Source: Candidatus Heimdallarchaeota archaeon (GTDB lineage: Archaea; Asgardarchaeota; Heimdallarchaeia; Heimdallarchaeales; Heimdallarchaeaceae). From it: a stretch of DNA of 64,000 nucleotides. A program made the translations under genes and the position numbers. Under the pieces are notes generated by a model. It had not been told where the DNA came from, did no database searches, and saw only the letters and a list, made by a program, of their open reading frames with translations. This document shows, piece after piece, positions 9,701 through 17,234 of the stretch. Location: the NCBI GenBank assembly GCA_030668875.1, contig DAOVER010000002.1, forward strand, positions 46,706 to 110,705. The letters run 5' to 3'. The stretch's first letter is position 1, and the number at the start of each line of letters is the position of its first letter.

Positions 9701-10244
9701 GAATTGGTTCAATAATAGTATAATCACCCTTCTCCTGAATCTCAATTAGCTCTCCAGAGAAGTCAGGAGGAGCCAAAATTTTACTGATGATTGTCTTTGT
9801 TTCTTGAACTTCTCCAAGAACATCCCCCCCATGAATAATGTCTCCTTTCCCTATTTCTTTATTTGGTTCAAATTGCCATTTCTTTTGTCTGTCTAGAGCA
9901 TTTATCCTAATTCCTCTTCTGATGAAATCGGATTTAGAAATCTGTTTAATCCTATCTAAGGGGCGTTGTATGCCATCAAAAATATTAGAGAGCAATCCAG
10001 GTCCCAACTCAGCTGTTAGTGATTTGCCAGTAGGATAGACTGGGTCATTTATTCTTAATCCTTCAACAGGTTCGTAGACCTGAATTGTAGCAATGTCTCG
10101 TTCTACTACGATTACTTCACCTACCAATCGTTCCTCTCCCACGTAAGTAATCTCACCCATTCTGTATGAAGAAAGACCTTTAACTTGTACTATTGACCCA
10201 TTTATTGAAACAATGCGGCCATCCTCTTCCTTAATGACAGACAT
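6792..10244 (-). CDS. atpA: A/V-type ATPase catalytic subunit A, interrupted by an intein
   Basis: The precursor is 1150 residues; removing the 550-residue intein leaves 600, close to the usual 580-600 for archaeal catalytic A subunits. Subunit A binds and hydrolyses (or synthesises) ATP in the A3B3 head. The Walker A loop GGFGTGK is split from its Thr by the intein and is rebuilt on splicing (GGFGTGKTVIQHQ). Downstream, [16 protein letters not shown] (glutamate switch region), [18 protein letters not shown] (Walker B region) and SGSY-type loops are intact. ATG at 10244 ([19 protein letters not shown]) is preferred to the upstream in-frame start at 10289 because it matches the family start. 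It diverges from atpF with 92 bp between starts. Confidence 0.95.
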   Translation of the reverse strand: MSVIKEEDGRIVSINGSIVQVKGLSSYRMGEITYVGEERLVGEVIVVERDIATIQVYEPVEGLRINDPVYPTGKSLTAELGPGLLSNIFDGIQRPLDRIKQISKSDFIRRGIRINALDRQKKWQFEPNKEIGKGDIIHGGDVLGEVQETKTIISKILAPPDFSGELIEIQEKGDYTIIEPILLSKNNDGKKEEISLMHEWPVRIARPFSTKLPVSEPLITGQRIIDMFFPIAKGGTAAIPGGFGTGKCVSGDTLILRKEGNLEKIEDLYKEALDGDNLVEKDSDDETLIRLKKPLRVLSFNQKDGYITEGKATHLYKGYSSKMIRVTTKKGRSVTLTPLHKLQIFDGKESIEKESQKLNVGEFVLSPRKLSYHYKNITRKKISVYDIDDSLRTADKNAIKEIRESVDKYISLNNISLIQMAEKLNVSADVFNGFYYGINNPTLRFIKKLQRITKKEINFKTVKAERQSDSVKLPNEMNPELAEFLGLLLSDGRITNYKTMYLYNNDNQIRERFSTLVQILFDSKSKERVENNVKTTVFYSRPVGIFLQYLNFPSEKKSRTASVPDLIQMSEDEDLIHFLNAYIAGDGYVKGYTLEIATASKSISSGLCYILSRLNIIYRKTKQTVKDHDYYRISIEGSQLEELGHLFKMHGVTEYEKTKKIYGYTIKNIDHFISSDAIPISINLLTESKKLFINSHSNPRKSKALTAIKNVSTGRKITNKTLEDIIYLIKEQNQDDSPEESLDIVQRLDYIKQLHSEFYFDEIKAIELLNWDEEVYDLVVEKYHNFIGGNEPFVLHNTVIQHQMSKWSNANVVVYIGCGERGNEMTDVLREFPKLIDPYTDNPLMARTILLANVSNMPVAAREASIYMGITMAEYYRDQGYAVLLTADSTSRWAEALREISGQLAELPVEEGFPAYLGTRLANFYERAGKVIPIGSPYREGSINITAAVSPPGGDFSEPVTANTKRFVKTFWGLDSTLANRKHFPSINWLSSYSGYISEIEEWALESGLEDWGRYRQEMMNLLIKDEELQHIIELIGAKALPSDEQLIILIADIIKSGILQQSAFHPVDTFCPLDKQMKMMKLILLFYQRADILIKNGCPISLITSLKSVHFLKRMKEDVSNENLIQLNKIEDYIHSEMEEVGSRCGNRI
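7854..9503 (-). mobile_element. VMA-b type intein with LAGLIDADG homing endonuclease domain
   Basis: The in-frame insert runs from Cys1 (CVSGDTLIL, block A) to the terminal FVLHN, followed by extein Thr, and is 550 residues long. Block B is visible as [11 protein letters not shown], and block F as [16 protein letters not shown]. Two LAGLIDADG-type motifs, [12 protein letters not shown] and [11 protein letters not shown], each keep their catalytic acidic residue, so the endonuclease is probably active or recently active. Between the Hint and endonuclease parts lies a helix-turn-helix-like stretch ([20 protein letters not shown]). Insertion inside the P-loop (GK/T) is the site used by archaeal VMA inteins, not the yeast VMA1 site, which lies further downstream at the GCGERGNEM loop. 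Confidence 0.95.
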
Positions 10245-10305
10245 ATATCTAAATCTGATTTGAATGTTAAGTATTTTGCTGTTCAACAATTAGCATAAAA
10301 CCTAA

Positions 10306-10337
10306 ACTTTTAAACGCAAATTCAAGTAGTCTAAGTA
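10306..10337 (+). promoter_or_regulatory. Probable TATA box for atpF, short-leader transcript
   Basis: The sequence ACTTTTAAAC at 10306-10315 lies about 22-31 bp before the atpF ATG, with a purine-containing CCTAAA just upstream as a possible BRE. There is no Shine-Dalgarno site before the ATG, so transcription probably starts at or very near the start codon. This is a pattern match only. Confidence 0.4.
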
Positions 10338-10648
10338 TGGCTGACCTTGAAACTACCAAAAAAGCATTTGTCATCGGGGCAAGAGAAACTGTTAGGGGTT
10401 TCAATTTAATTGGTGTTCCAGGAAAAGAAGTTCATGATTCTGCTGAAGTTATGGAAACATTGGAAGAAGTGCTTGAACAAGATTATAGTGTCATAATTCT
10501 TTCTGCTTCATATACATTTGAAATCGAGAACCAGATAATTGAATTAAGAAAAAATGTTCGGACTCCTATTGTAATTGTTTCAGATGTCAATATGCAAGTT
10601 GATGTTAAGCAAATTGAGAAACAATTTAGATCATTTGTTGGCATTTGA
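10337..10648 (+). CDS. atpF: A/V-type ATPase central stalk subunit F
   Basis: The 103-residue protein has the CheY-like alternating alpha/beta plan of subunit F: KKAFVIGARETVRGFNLIGV, a central VIILSASYTFEIENQIIEL, and TPIVIVSDVNMQ before the C-terminal helix. It docks on subunit D in the rotor. It is the only head/rotor gene on the right-hand side of the cluster and is transcribed opposite to atpA. Its last 18 bp overlap, tail to tail, with the following acetyltransferase gene; both reading frames remain open in the overlap. Confidence 0.9.
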   Translation: MADLETTKKAFVIGARETVRGFNLIGVPGKEVHDSAEVMETLEEVLEQDYSVIILSASYTFEIENQIIELRKNVRTPIVIVSDVNMQVDVKQIEKQFRSFVGI

Positions 10649-11383
10649 TTTCTTCTTTTTACCAATAACTGAATAGGTTTTATTTGCAGTAATAAATCCG
10701 ATTTTTTCATAAATGTGAACAGCAGTCTTATTGCTTTCTTCTACCCATAAAAATATCTTCTCAACTCCTTCTTCAAATGATATTTTACAGATTTTCGAAC
10801 TTACATCGTATCCATAACCCTTTCCTCTATGGGAAGGTCGTGTCCAAACATCTCTAATAATTGCAAATGAAAAACTTTCATTTTTCACTACATGTGGAGC
10901 AAAACCACAAGCAACTAATGATCCATTTTCAATAATACCTACACCGCCTACTCTACTATTCATATGGATTTTCCGATTCATTGATACTAATTTCTGATCA
11001 TCTGGAGTGAGCTTTTTTGAAAGATATTCTTCATTTGCTTGAAAATCTTTTTTAGATAATTCCATACATAGAAATGAGTTGTATGCATTTTTATCCATGG
11101 AGGGATCCACTAGTTTTAGATCAGTGAAATGCTCATCTATTATAAGCATCCATTCCAAATCAGCAGAAATTAGAACCTCGCCTCTATCATCTATGTTTGA
11201 GAAGATGTCTGGATTAATCATTCCGTCAATTAGGTTGTGATGTCCATATGTACATCTCAATGTTGAACCAATAAGTTCAACCTGAAAAATGTTAGGTGTG
11301 AAAAAATAATCCCATACCATGAAACAATATTTTGCTAAATCCTTTTTTGCTGTCTCTAGAAAATATTTAATGTCATCTCTCAT
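10631..11383 (-). CDS. GNAT family N-acetyltransferase
   Basis: This 250-residue protein has a C-terminal GNAT domain (about residues 120-245). The acetyl-CoA binding loop is visible as RPSHRGKGYGYDVSSKIC (R-x2-G-x-G/A), followed by the conserved NKTAVHIYEKIGF helix that ends most GNAT folds. The N-terminal 110 residues form a separate domain of the kind found in two-domain GNATs. The substrate cannot be read from the sequence. It converges on atpF with an 18-bp overlap and is followed downstream of its start by a TPR gene in the same direction, about 78 bp away. Confidence 0.8.
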   Translation of the reverse strand: MRDDIKYFLETAKKDLAKYCFMVWDYFFTPNIFQVELIGSTLRCTYGHHNLIDGMINPDIFSNIDDRGEVLISADLEWMLIIDEHFTDLKLVDPSMDKNAYNSFLCMELSKKDFQANEEYLSKKLTPDDQKLVSMNRKIHMNSRVGGVGIIENGSLVACGFAPHVVKNESFSFAIIRDVWTRPSHRGKGYGYDVSSKICKISFEEGVEKIFLWVEESNKTAVHIYEKIGFITANKTYSVIGKKKKSNANK

Positions 11384-11460
11384 CTTCTAACAGATTGGTG
11401 TATAATTGCATGATTATCAATCTTATCTTTGATGATTGTATGATTGAATCTTCTCACTGT

Positions 11461-12366
11461 CTATCTAGGGCTAAAGAGTTCTCTATCCACATCTTTTAGA
11501 AACTCTTTATACTCTGATTGAGGGTCTTTCTCTATTGCTCGTTTGAGTCTTGTTATCCCTTCATATCTCTGACCTAGTCGTATCAGTGCTTTTCCTGATA
11601 AGAAAGTAGCTTCAGGATCATTTTTCATTAGAACAAGAAGTTCATTGCATAGATTGAAAGCTTTTTGGTTTTCACCTTTGCTTAAATACAATCGAGCAAG
11701 TTTGTGATATAATTCCTTCTTTATAGGTCTGGTTATTTCCTCAACTTGTAAACCCTGTAAATACTTTTGCTGTGCTAGATCTTCTCTCCCAATTTGTTGA
11801 TATAAATCTCCTAATTCTTCGTAAAGTAGTTGGTTTGTTGGATCAATCTCAATCGCTTCATTATATGCATCAATTGCAGAAGTATGATTGTCTAGTTTTT
11901 TATAGCTACTTGCAAGTAATCTCCATACATCAGAATCTTTTTTCTTGTTTCTCAAATATGTCTCAAAGCATAAAACTGCAATTTGAGGTTCCCCTCTTAG
12001 TATTGCTACTTTCCCTCGTCCAAGCCATGATTGTATTGCTTGAGGATTCAAAGACGTTGCTTTAAAATAGTAAGTCTCTGCTAATTCTGTTTTATTTGTT
12101 GATCTATAGGTCTCTCCTAGAAGTTCATAAGCTCTCCAGAAATCAGAATCCATTGCTATAACTGAAGTAAGTTCCTCAATTGTTTGTTTAAATTTTCCAG
12201 TTAGATAGTAAACTTTTCCTCTTAAATAAATGAAATGTGGATCAGTGTATTTTTTCATCATTCTTTCTAGAAAAGGTAGAGCTTCATCAAATAACTGATT
12301 ATCAATTAAACTTTCTATTAGTTCAATTTGAAATACTTTCATGCTTTCGTCGTCTACAATCCCCAT
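11461..12366 (-). CDS. TPR repeat protein
   Basis: The 301-residue protein is built almost entirely of tetratricopeptide repeats, each with the W/Y-G/A-x-Y-A-F-P spacing; clear copies are WRAYELLGETYRSTNKTELA, SWLGRGKVAILRGEPQIAVL, VWRLLASSYKKLDNHTSAID and LYEELGDLYQQIGREDLAQ. No signal peptide or membrane helix is present, so it is expected to be a cytoplasmic scaffold. Binding partners are unknown. The ORF begins with ATG at 12366. A second TPR protein of similar style is at 29815-30849. Confidence 0.85.
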   Translation of the reverse strand: MGIVDDESMKVFQIELIESLIDNQLFDEALPFLERMMKKYTDPHFIYLRGKVYYLTGKFKQTIEELTSVIAMDSDFWRAYELLGETYRSTNKTELAETYYFKATSLNPQAIQSWLGRGKVAILRGEPQIAVLCFETYLRNKKKDSDVWRLLASSYKKLDNHTSAIDAYNEAIEIDPTNQLLYEELGDLYQQIGREDLAQQKYLQGLQVEEITRPIKKELYHKLARLYLSKGENQKAFNLCNELLVLMKNDPEATFLSGKALIRLGQRYEGITRLKRAIEKDPQSEYKEFLKDVDRELFSPR

Positions 12367-12484
12367 AAATCCACCTTACATCTATCTCTTAATTTAACAT
12401 ATTAAAAGTTTCGTAGAAATATAGATTCTTGATAATTTCCCCTCAATAGAGGTTCTAAATTAGAAGAAAAGGAGTAAAAATGAG

Positions 12485-14089
12485 TTAATCTTTTAATGAA
12501 AATCTATCTATTAATTCTCTCTTTAAAACTTTACCAGCAGCACTCAGAGGAAGTTCATCTATGATTTCATAATATTTTGGGACTTTATATTTCGATAGTT
12601 GTTCATTACAAAAATCTTGTACTTCTTCTCCTGTAAGATCATGTCCTTCTTTTGTAACAATGAAAGCTTTGGGAACTTCTCCAAAATATTCATCAGGAAT
12701 TGGAATTACTGCAGCCACGGCTATAGCAGGATGCTTGAAGAGCACTTCCTCGACTTCTCTAGGATATATTTTGAGACCTCCAGAATTTATAATGTCTTTC
12801 AGTCTATCCACTAAATAGAAATAATTTTCGTCGTCTTCCTTAACAAGATCACCAGTTCTTAACCATTGGTCAGGTGTAAAAACATTGACAGATTCAAGCC
12901 CCTTTCCCCAGTATCCTTTCATCACTTGAGGACCTTTGATAGTTAATTCCCCAACTTCTCCTGTTTCTAACTGTTCTGTTGATTGAGAATCAATGATTCT
13001 TACTTTGGTATCTATAAGTGGTACTCCGATGGAATTTACCTTTGTTTTTCCGTAAGGATTGATGTGTGTAACAGGACTACATTCAGTTAAACCATATCCT
13101 TCAACTATTGAAATGCCTGTTTTTTCTTCGAATGAATGATGAATCTCCTTGGGTAAAGCTGATCCTCCAGATACACATACTTTGAGAGATGATAGGTCAA
13201 AATCTTCAATTTTCTCTCTTAAGATAGCTATATACATCGTTGGAACACCATAAAAAGATGAAGCTCCTTTTTCTTCTATAATCTTTAAAACATCTACTGG
13301 ATGAAATTTTGGTAGAATGATGATCTTTTCTCCTCTAAATAAAGGAGCGAAGAAACCGCATTGAAGACCAAAACTATGACATAATGGAAGAGATGATAAA
13401 ACAGCCTTTGAATATTCTTCTGGAATGTCAGATGCCCAATGATTAAACTGGTAAGCATTTGCTATCATATTGAAATGTGTGAGCATTACGCCTTTTGCTA
13501 AACCACTTGTTCCTCCACTGTAAAGCAAAAACGCAATGTCTTCAGAGTTGCTTATGATACCTGTATATATACCATCTTGTTTGAATACATCTTCCATCTT
13601 CATTATTTTGTTATCATTTGAAGAATCGATTTTGCATTTTGAATCAGGTGTTAAAATAGATGAAAGCAATTTGTAATGTTCTGGTATATTTGAAATTAAA
13701 TCACAAAATGATTCATTTGTAATTAGAATTTTTGTTTCAGAATCGATTATTTGAAACTCTATTTCTTTCTGAGATAATCTGGAATTAATGAGTGTTACCT
13801 TGGCTCCTACTTGAAAAGCAGCAAAAACTGATACTACAAACCATATTGTATTAGGGAGAAGAACAGATATAGTATCTTGGACTTGAATATTTTCTGACAA
13901 GAAATAATCTGCAAGTTTATTGGAATATTCGATTAGTTGTCGAGGAGTATAAGATACCTTTCCTTGTTCTATTATTACTTTGTCAAGATCTCCTTTTGTT
14001 GCATTTAGAAAGTTTTCATATATGGAGACCTCTGGGTATTTTATTATGGTCTCTTGAATATTTAACCACTTTGAATCACTCAATGCCAT
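12485..14089 (-). CDS. AMP-binding acyl-CoA synthetase (fatty acid or aryl-CoA ligase type)
   Basis: This 534-residue protein activates a carboxylic acid as acyl-AMP and transfers it to CoA. All ANL superfamily motifs are present: the P-loop LLYSGGTSGLAKGVMLTH, the A5 motif VEGYGLTECSP, the hinge-region WLRTGDL and DRLKDIINSGGLKIYPREVE, and the C-terminal catalytic lysine in LPLSAAGKVLKREL. Length and motif order fit FadD/4-coumarate-CoA ligase-like enzymes rather than acetyl-CoA synthetase. The acyl chain preference cannot be read. Start is ATG at 14089. It is monocistronic, divergent from the large helical gene at 14221. Confidence 0.9.
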   Translation of the reverse strand: MALSDSKWLNIQETIIKYPEVSIYENFLNATKGDLDKVIIEQGKVSYTPRQLIEYSNKLADYFLSENIQVQDTISVLLPNTIWFVVSVFAAFQVGAKVTLINSRLSQKEIEFQIIDSETKILITNESFCDLISNIPEHYKLLSSILTPDSKCKIDSSNDNKIMKMEDVFKQDGIYTGIISNSEDIAFLLYSGGTSGLAKGVMLTHFNMIANAYQFNHWASDIPEEYSKAVLSSLPLCHSFGLQCGFFAPLFRGEKIIILPKFHPVDVLKIIEEKGASSFYGVPTMYIAILREKIEDFDLSSLKVCVSGGSALPKEIHHSFEEKTGISIVEGYGLTECSPVTHINPYGKTKVNSIGVPLIDTKVRIIDSQSTEQLETGEVGELTIKGPQVMKGYWGKGLESVNVFTPDQWLRTGDLVKEDDENYFYLVDRLKDIINSGGLKIYPREVEEVLFKHPAIAVAAVIPIPDEYFGEVPKAFIVTKEGHDLTGEEVQDFCNEQLSKYKVPKYYEIIDELPLSAAGKVLKRELIDRFSLKD

Positions 14090-14220
14090 TCACTGAAACT
14101 ACAGTTTTTAAAGGTATTAATGAACTTTATTAAACTAATATAAGTGAAGTTTTTGTCTAAGCAAAACTTTGATATAGTAAAATTAGGGGTTGTTTCTATA
14201 CTCTCACATGGTCTTAGATT

Positions 14221-16980
14221 ATGTCCTCACCAACAAAAATCGATAAGAGAAGTGGAAAGAAAAAAAGAACCACATACAATGAGGAAGATTTATCGAAGTT
14301 TGCTGAAAAATACGCTGTCTCATATGATTCCGATAAAGAGAAACTTGTGAGTGATTTTGCAATTAAAGGTCAGAATCTACTGAAAAGTGGGAAATTTGAC
14401 GAATCTGAAGAGATATGCGATTTTCTGTTGAGCGTTGGAAAACAATGGAGAGATGATTTTACAAAAATGAAAGCTTTCCTACTGAAAGCCCAATTGAGTT
14501 CTAGTTTGCATCAAGAATCAATAGGATTTCTATCAAAATCTTTGTCTCTTGCTAAGAAATTGAAATACAATGAGCTTATTGTTGGTGTTAGGGTTCAGCT
14601 GGCCTACGAATACTTCCATAAGAGAGACTTCAAGAGGGTTCTTAAACAAATATCCGAAATCGAAAAATATGAACCGTTGGATCTCGAAAATTCTAAAGTT
14701 ATTTATGAGTTGAAATCGAGATGTTACTGGGAAACTGATGATTATGTCAAAGGATTTAATGCAACATACAAATGGTTTGGTTATCTTAAAGAAACAGAAG
14801 ATATGCATTCAATGTTTATTGTAATCGTGTATCTTCTAACTGTTGTATCTTCATTAGATTTGCCTCTAACTAAAGAAAAGGTTAACGAGATTAAAAAAGA
14901 AATAGAACAAGTTTTAGTAAATCTCGCTACATCCCCTCATCTATTTCAAGATCTTATACCCCATATTGATACACTGTTTGCTAAATCATTGATGATGGTT
15001 CAACCTGGAATTCTTTATGAGTTTACTGATATGTTTTTACAAACTGTTAGGTGGATGGACGAGGAAAAATACCTATATTCATGTCTGAAACTTGCAGATG
15101 CCTTTTACAGCATAAATGATTCTAAAAAAGCAGTTGAAATAATCGATAAAGGTAAAGCGTTCATAAAGGATAAGAAATATGATAAGCTGGATAACAAAAT
15201 AGGTTTGAAAAAAGTAGAATATACAAGTTTAATATTCTATTTTATGTCTTTTGACCCTCTTTATGACCCCCTAGTTATTGAGAGTGTAAATATTATTGAG
15301 GGTGAAGCTGAATCAAATCATTATCTTCAGACATTTTACACACCGATTAACAGCTATGCATCTACCTCTTACTCCCATTTCCTCAGAATTCTGGAAAAAA
15401 CAAAGTCAAATAGGTTAACAAAAGAAAAATCATTAAGGATAAATGGTTTATCTGAAGAAGAAGAAAGAAAGTACTTTGTATTGCGATTAAACCTAGCTGA
15501 TAAAATGATTGATATTTTGTTTAGAGAAGATTTCCAAATAGATGAGAACATATCACACACCTTGCACTCTACAGTTTCTCCATTTTATTCAGTTATCGGT
15601 GTTCTTTCATCAGAAAAAGGAGAAAAAATTACGTGCGTGGAAGAAATGGAAAATATTCTACTTGAAATCCAAAGAGCGATTAACTGTCCAGCCTTAATTG
15701 CTGAAATTATCTCTCCAAGAAAACACCCTCAACTGGATCTTCTGCGCTTTTCATCCAATGATGGAGGTTTCAAAGACCTTCAAGAGAAAATTCTAACTTG
15801 TGCTTTAAGTTTTAAGTACAAATATCCATTCTTAGGAGATCCTAATTTTCTACAAATTTTCCAAAGTGATCCAATTACTCTGTTTGATTTTTCATTACGA
15901 GAACCAATTCAATTGGAACCCTTGTCTGTTCTATTGAGTAGAGCATCTGGATTGGATTTTACAAATGAAATTCTAAGTGATTTGTTTAAGGATACCATGA
16001 ATTTGTTTCTACAGAAAGGTGATACTAGATATTGGAAGGATTTCTATTATCAATATGCTTGGCTCCAGCAAAGTGGAACATATCTTAATCTTTCAAATGA
16101 ATCTTTTAAGCGAAAAAGTAAACTGGCTGACGACCTTATTTTTCTGGCAGATAAACTACAAGAAGAAGAGAAAATACTTGAGAGTAGATATTACAGGTTG
16201 TTTCTACAGCTAACAAGTGAATTTCCTGATTACCAAGAATTTCTAGAGGATTTTCTATCTCTTGTTAAAAAATACAAAAATAAGAAATATGAAGTAATAT
16301 CGAAAATTCTTATAAAATTATTTAATAATGAAGATTTAACTTCAGAAACCACCCTTTCTAATTCCTTCGATTTACTCTGCGAACTTTGTTCTTCTAAAGA
16401 TTGGAAAAAAACTCTAGAACTATTCTTATGTTTTGTTTCCAATGTCCCTAATCTATCCAAACTGTTAGAAATTTGTGAGAAGAAGGAAACTAAGGACACA
16501 AGTTTCTTAATATATCTAAACTTAATTAAACGTCTTATTAGAGAGAACCAGCGAGATTCTGCTTTTAGTGTATTGAAATGGTTAATAGGTGGTTTAGTAG
16601 AGAGAAAAGAGCACTTTGATTTACCAGAACACACATGGAATTATCTTTTCGTTACTGCAAATATTTTCTTGTATGATCTCCTTCCTATTCTAGATGAAAG
16701 CAAGCTTAAATCTATGGGTTATTCAAGGAATGTGATTGTTGATAATTTACTTGAAAATTTCGAATGGATTATCGATCCTATCTTTTTAGTGCAAATTCTT
16801 CTAGATAAGATAACTTTACTGCTTCAAAAGAGTGATTTTGCACTTTCAGAGAGGTTCTATTCTTGGATAGAGCAGCTGATGTTTTATCACTGGAACATAT
16901 TTACTTCTGAAGAAAATAAAGATTTAATTGAGAAAATACAAGAAGCAAAGAAAAAGATAGTTAGTCAACACTTTACTTGA
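14221..16980 (+). CDS. Large helical (TPR-like solenoid) protein of unknown function
   Basis: I do not recognise a family for this 919-residue protein. It starts with a short basic region (MSSPTKIDKRSGKKKRTTYN) and is then almost all amphipathic helices. Residues about 35-330 show TPR-like pairs (KGQNLLKSGKFDESEEICDF, LAYEYFHKRDFKRVLKQISE, LADAFYSINDSKKAVEIID). The rest is helical without clear repeats. No membrane segment or signal peptide is visible, so it is probably a cytoplasmic scaffold. Two overlapping shorter open frames on either strand have no recognisable content. It is followed by 254 bp and then the CofD-like fusion on the same strand. Confidence 0.8.
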   Translation: MSSPTKIDKRSGKKKRTTYNEEDLSKFAEKYAVSYDSDKEKLVSDFAIKGQNLLKSGKFDESEEICDFLLSVGKQWRDDFTKMKAFLLKAQLSSSLHQESIGFLSKSLSLAKKLKYNELIVGVRVQLAYEYFHKRDFKRVLKQISEIEKYEPLDLENSKVIYELKSRCYWETDDYVKGFNATYKWFGYLKETEDMHSMFIVIVYLLTVVSSLDLPLTKEKVNEIKKEIEQVLVNLATSPHLFQDLIPHIDTLFAKSLMMVQPGILYEFTDMFLQTVRWMDEEKYLYSCLKLADAFYSINDSKKAVEIIDKGKAFIKDKKYDKLDNKIGLKKVEYTSLIFYFMSFDPLYDPLVIESVNIIEGEAESNHYLQTFYTPINSYASTSYSHFLRILEKTKSNRLTKEKSLRINGLSEEEERKYFVLRLNLADKMIDILFREDFQIDENISHTLHSTVSPFYSVIGVLSSEKGEKITCVEEMENILLEIQRAINCPALIAEIISPRKHPQLDLLRFSSNDGGFKDLQEKILTCALSFKYKYPFLGDPNFLQIFQSDPITLFDFSLREPIQLEPLSVLLSRASGLDFTNEILSDLFKDTMNLFLQKGDTRYWKDFYYQYAWLQQSGTYLNLSNESFKRKSKLADDLIFLADKLQEEEKILESRYYRLFLQLTSEFPDYQEFLEDFLSLVKKYKNKKYEVISKILIKLFNNEDLTSETTLSNSFDLLCELCSSKDWKKTLELFLCFVSNVPNLSKLLEICEKKETKDTSFLIYLNLIKRLIRENQRDSAFSVLKWLIGGLVERKEHFDLPEHTWNYLFVTANIFLYDLLPILDESKLKSMGYSRNVIVDNLLENFEWIIDPIFLVQILLDKITLLLQKSDFALSERFYSWIEQLMFYHWNIFTSEENKDLIEKIQEAKKKIVSQHFT

Positions 16981-17059
16981 AGTTTTGGGAAAATTTTGTG
17001 TTAGAATGAATTTCCCGTGATTTTAAAACTCTTAAGAGATTTCACATATCTTTAGGTTT

Positions 17060-17100
17060 GAAATGCTTATATAGAGCCCAATTATTTTCGTGTATTAGCC
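17060..17100 (+). promoter_or_regulatory. Strong archaeal promoter (BRE/TATA) in a 254-bp gap
   Basis: GAAATGCTTATATAG at 17060-17074 is an excellent archaeal BRE plus TATA box. A start about 25 bp downstream (near 17097) would leave a leader of roughly 135 nt before the ATG at 17235, unusually long for this genome segment, or a separate small RNA. The leader contains a small hairpin (CTAC, 8-nt loop, GTAG, about 17115-17130). A second, weaker AT-rich box lies near 17138-17154. Confidence 0.5.
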
Positions 17101-17234
17101 CCTCTAATTGGTTTCTACGAAAGAAAGTAGCTCTGTAATTTATAACAATATTTATGAATGGATTACAACATTAATCAAATTGTGCAATTCAATATTCGAA
17201 TAAACGCTTTAATGCCATATTTGGAGTTCAATTA

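Noticed and set aside
16230..16634. 134-codon minus-strand frame within the large helical gene
   Set aside because: Shadow of the long plus-strand gene with no start signal.
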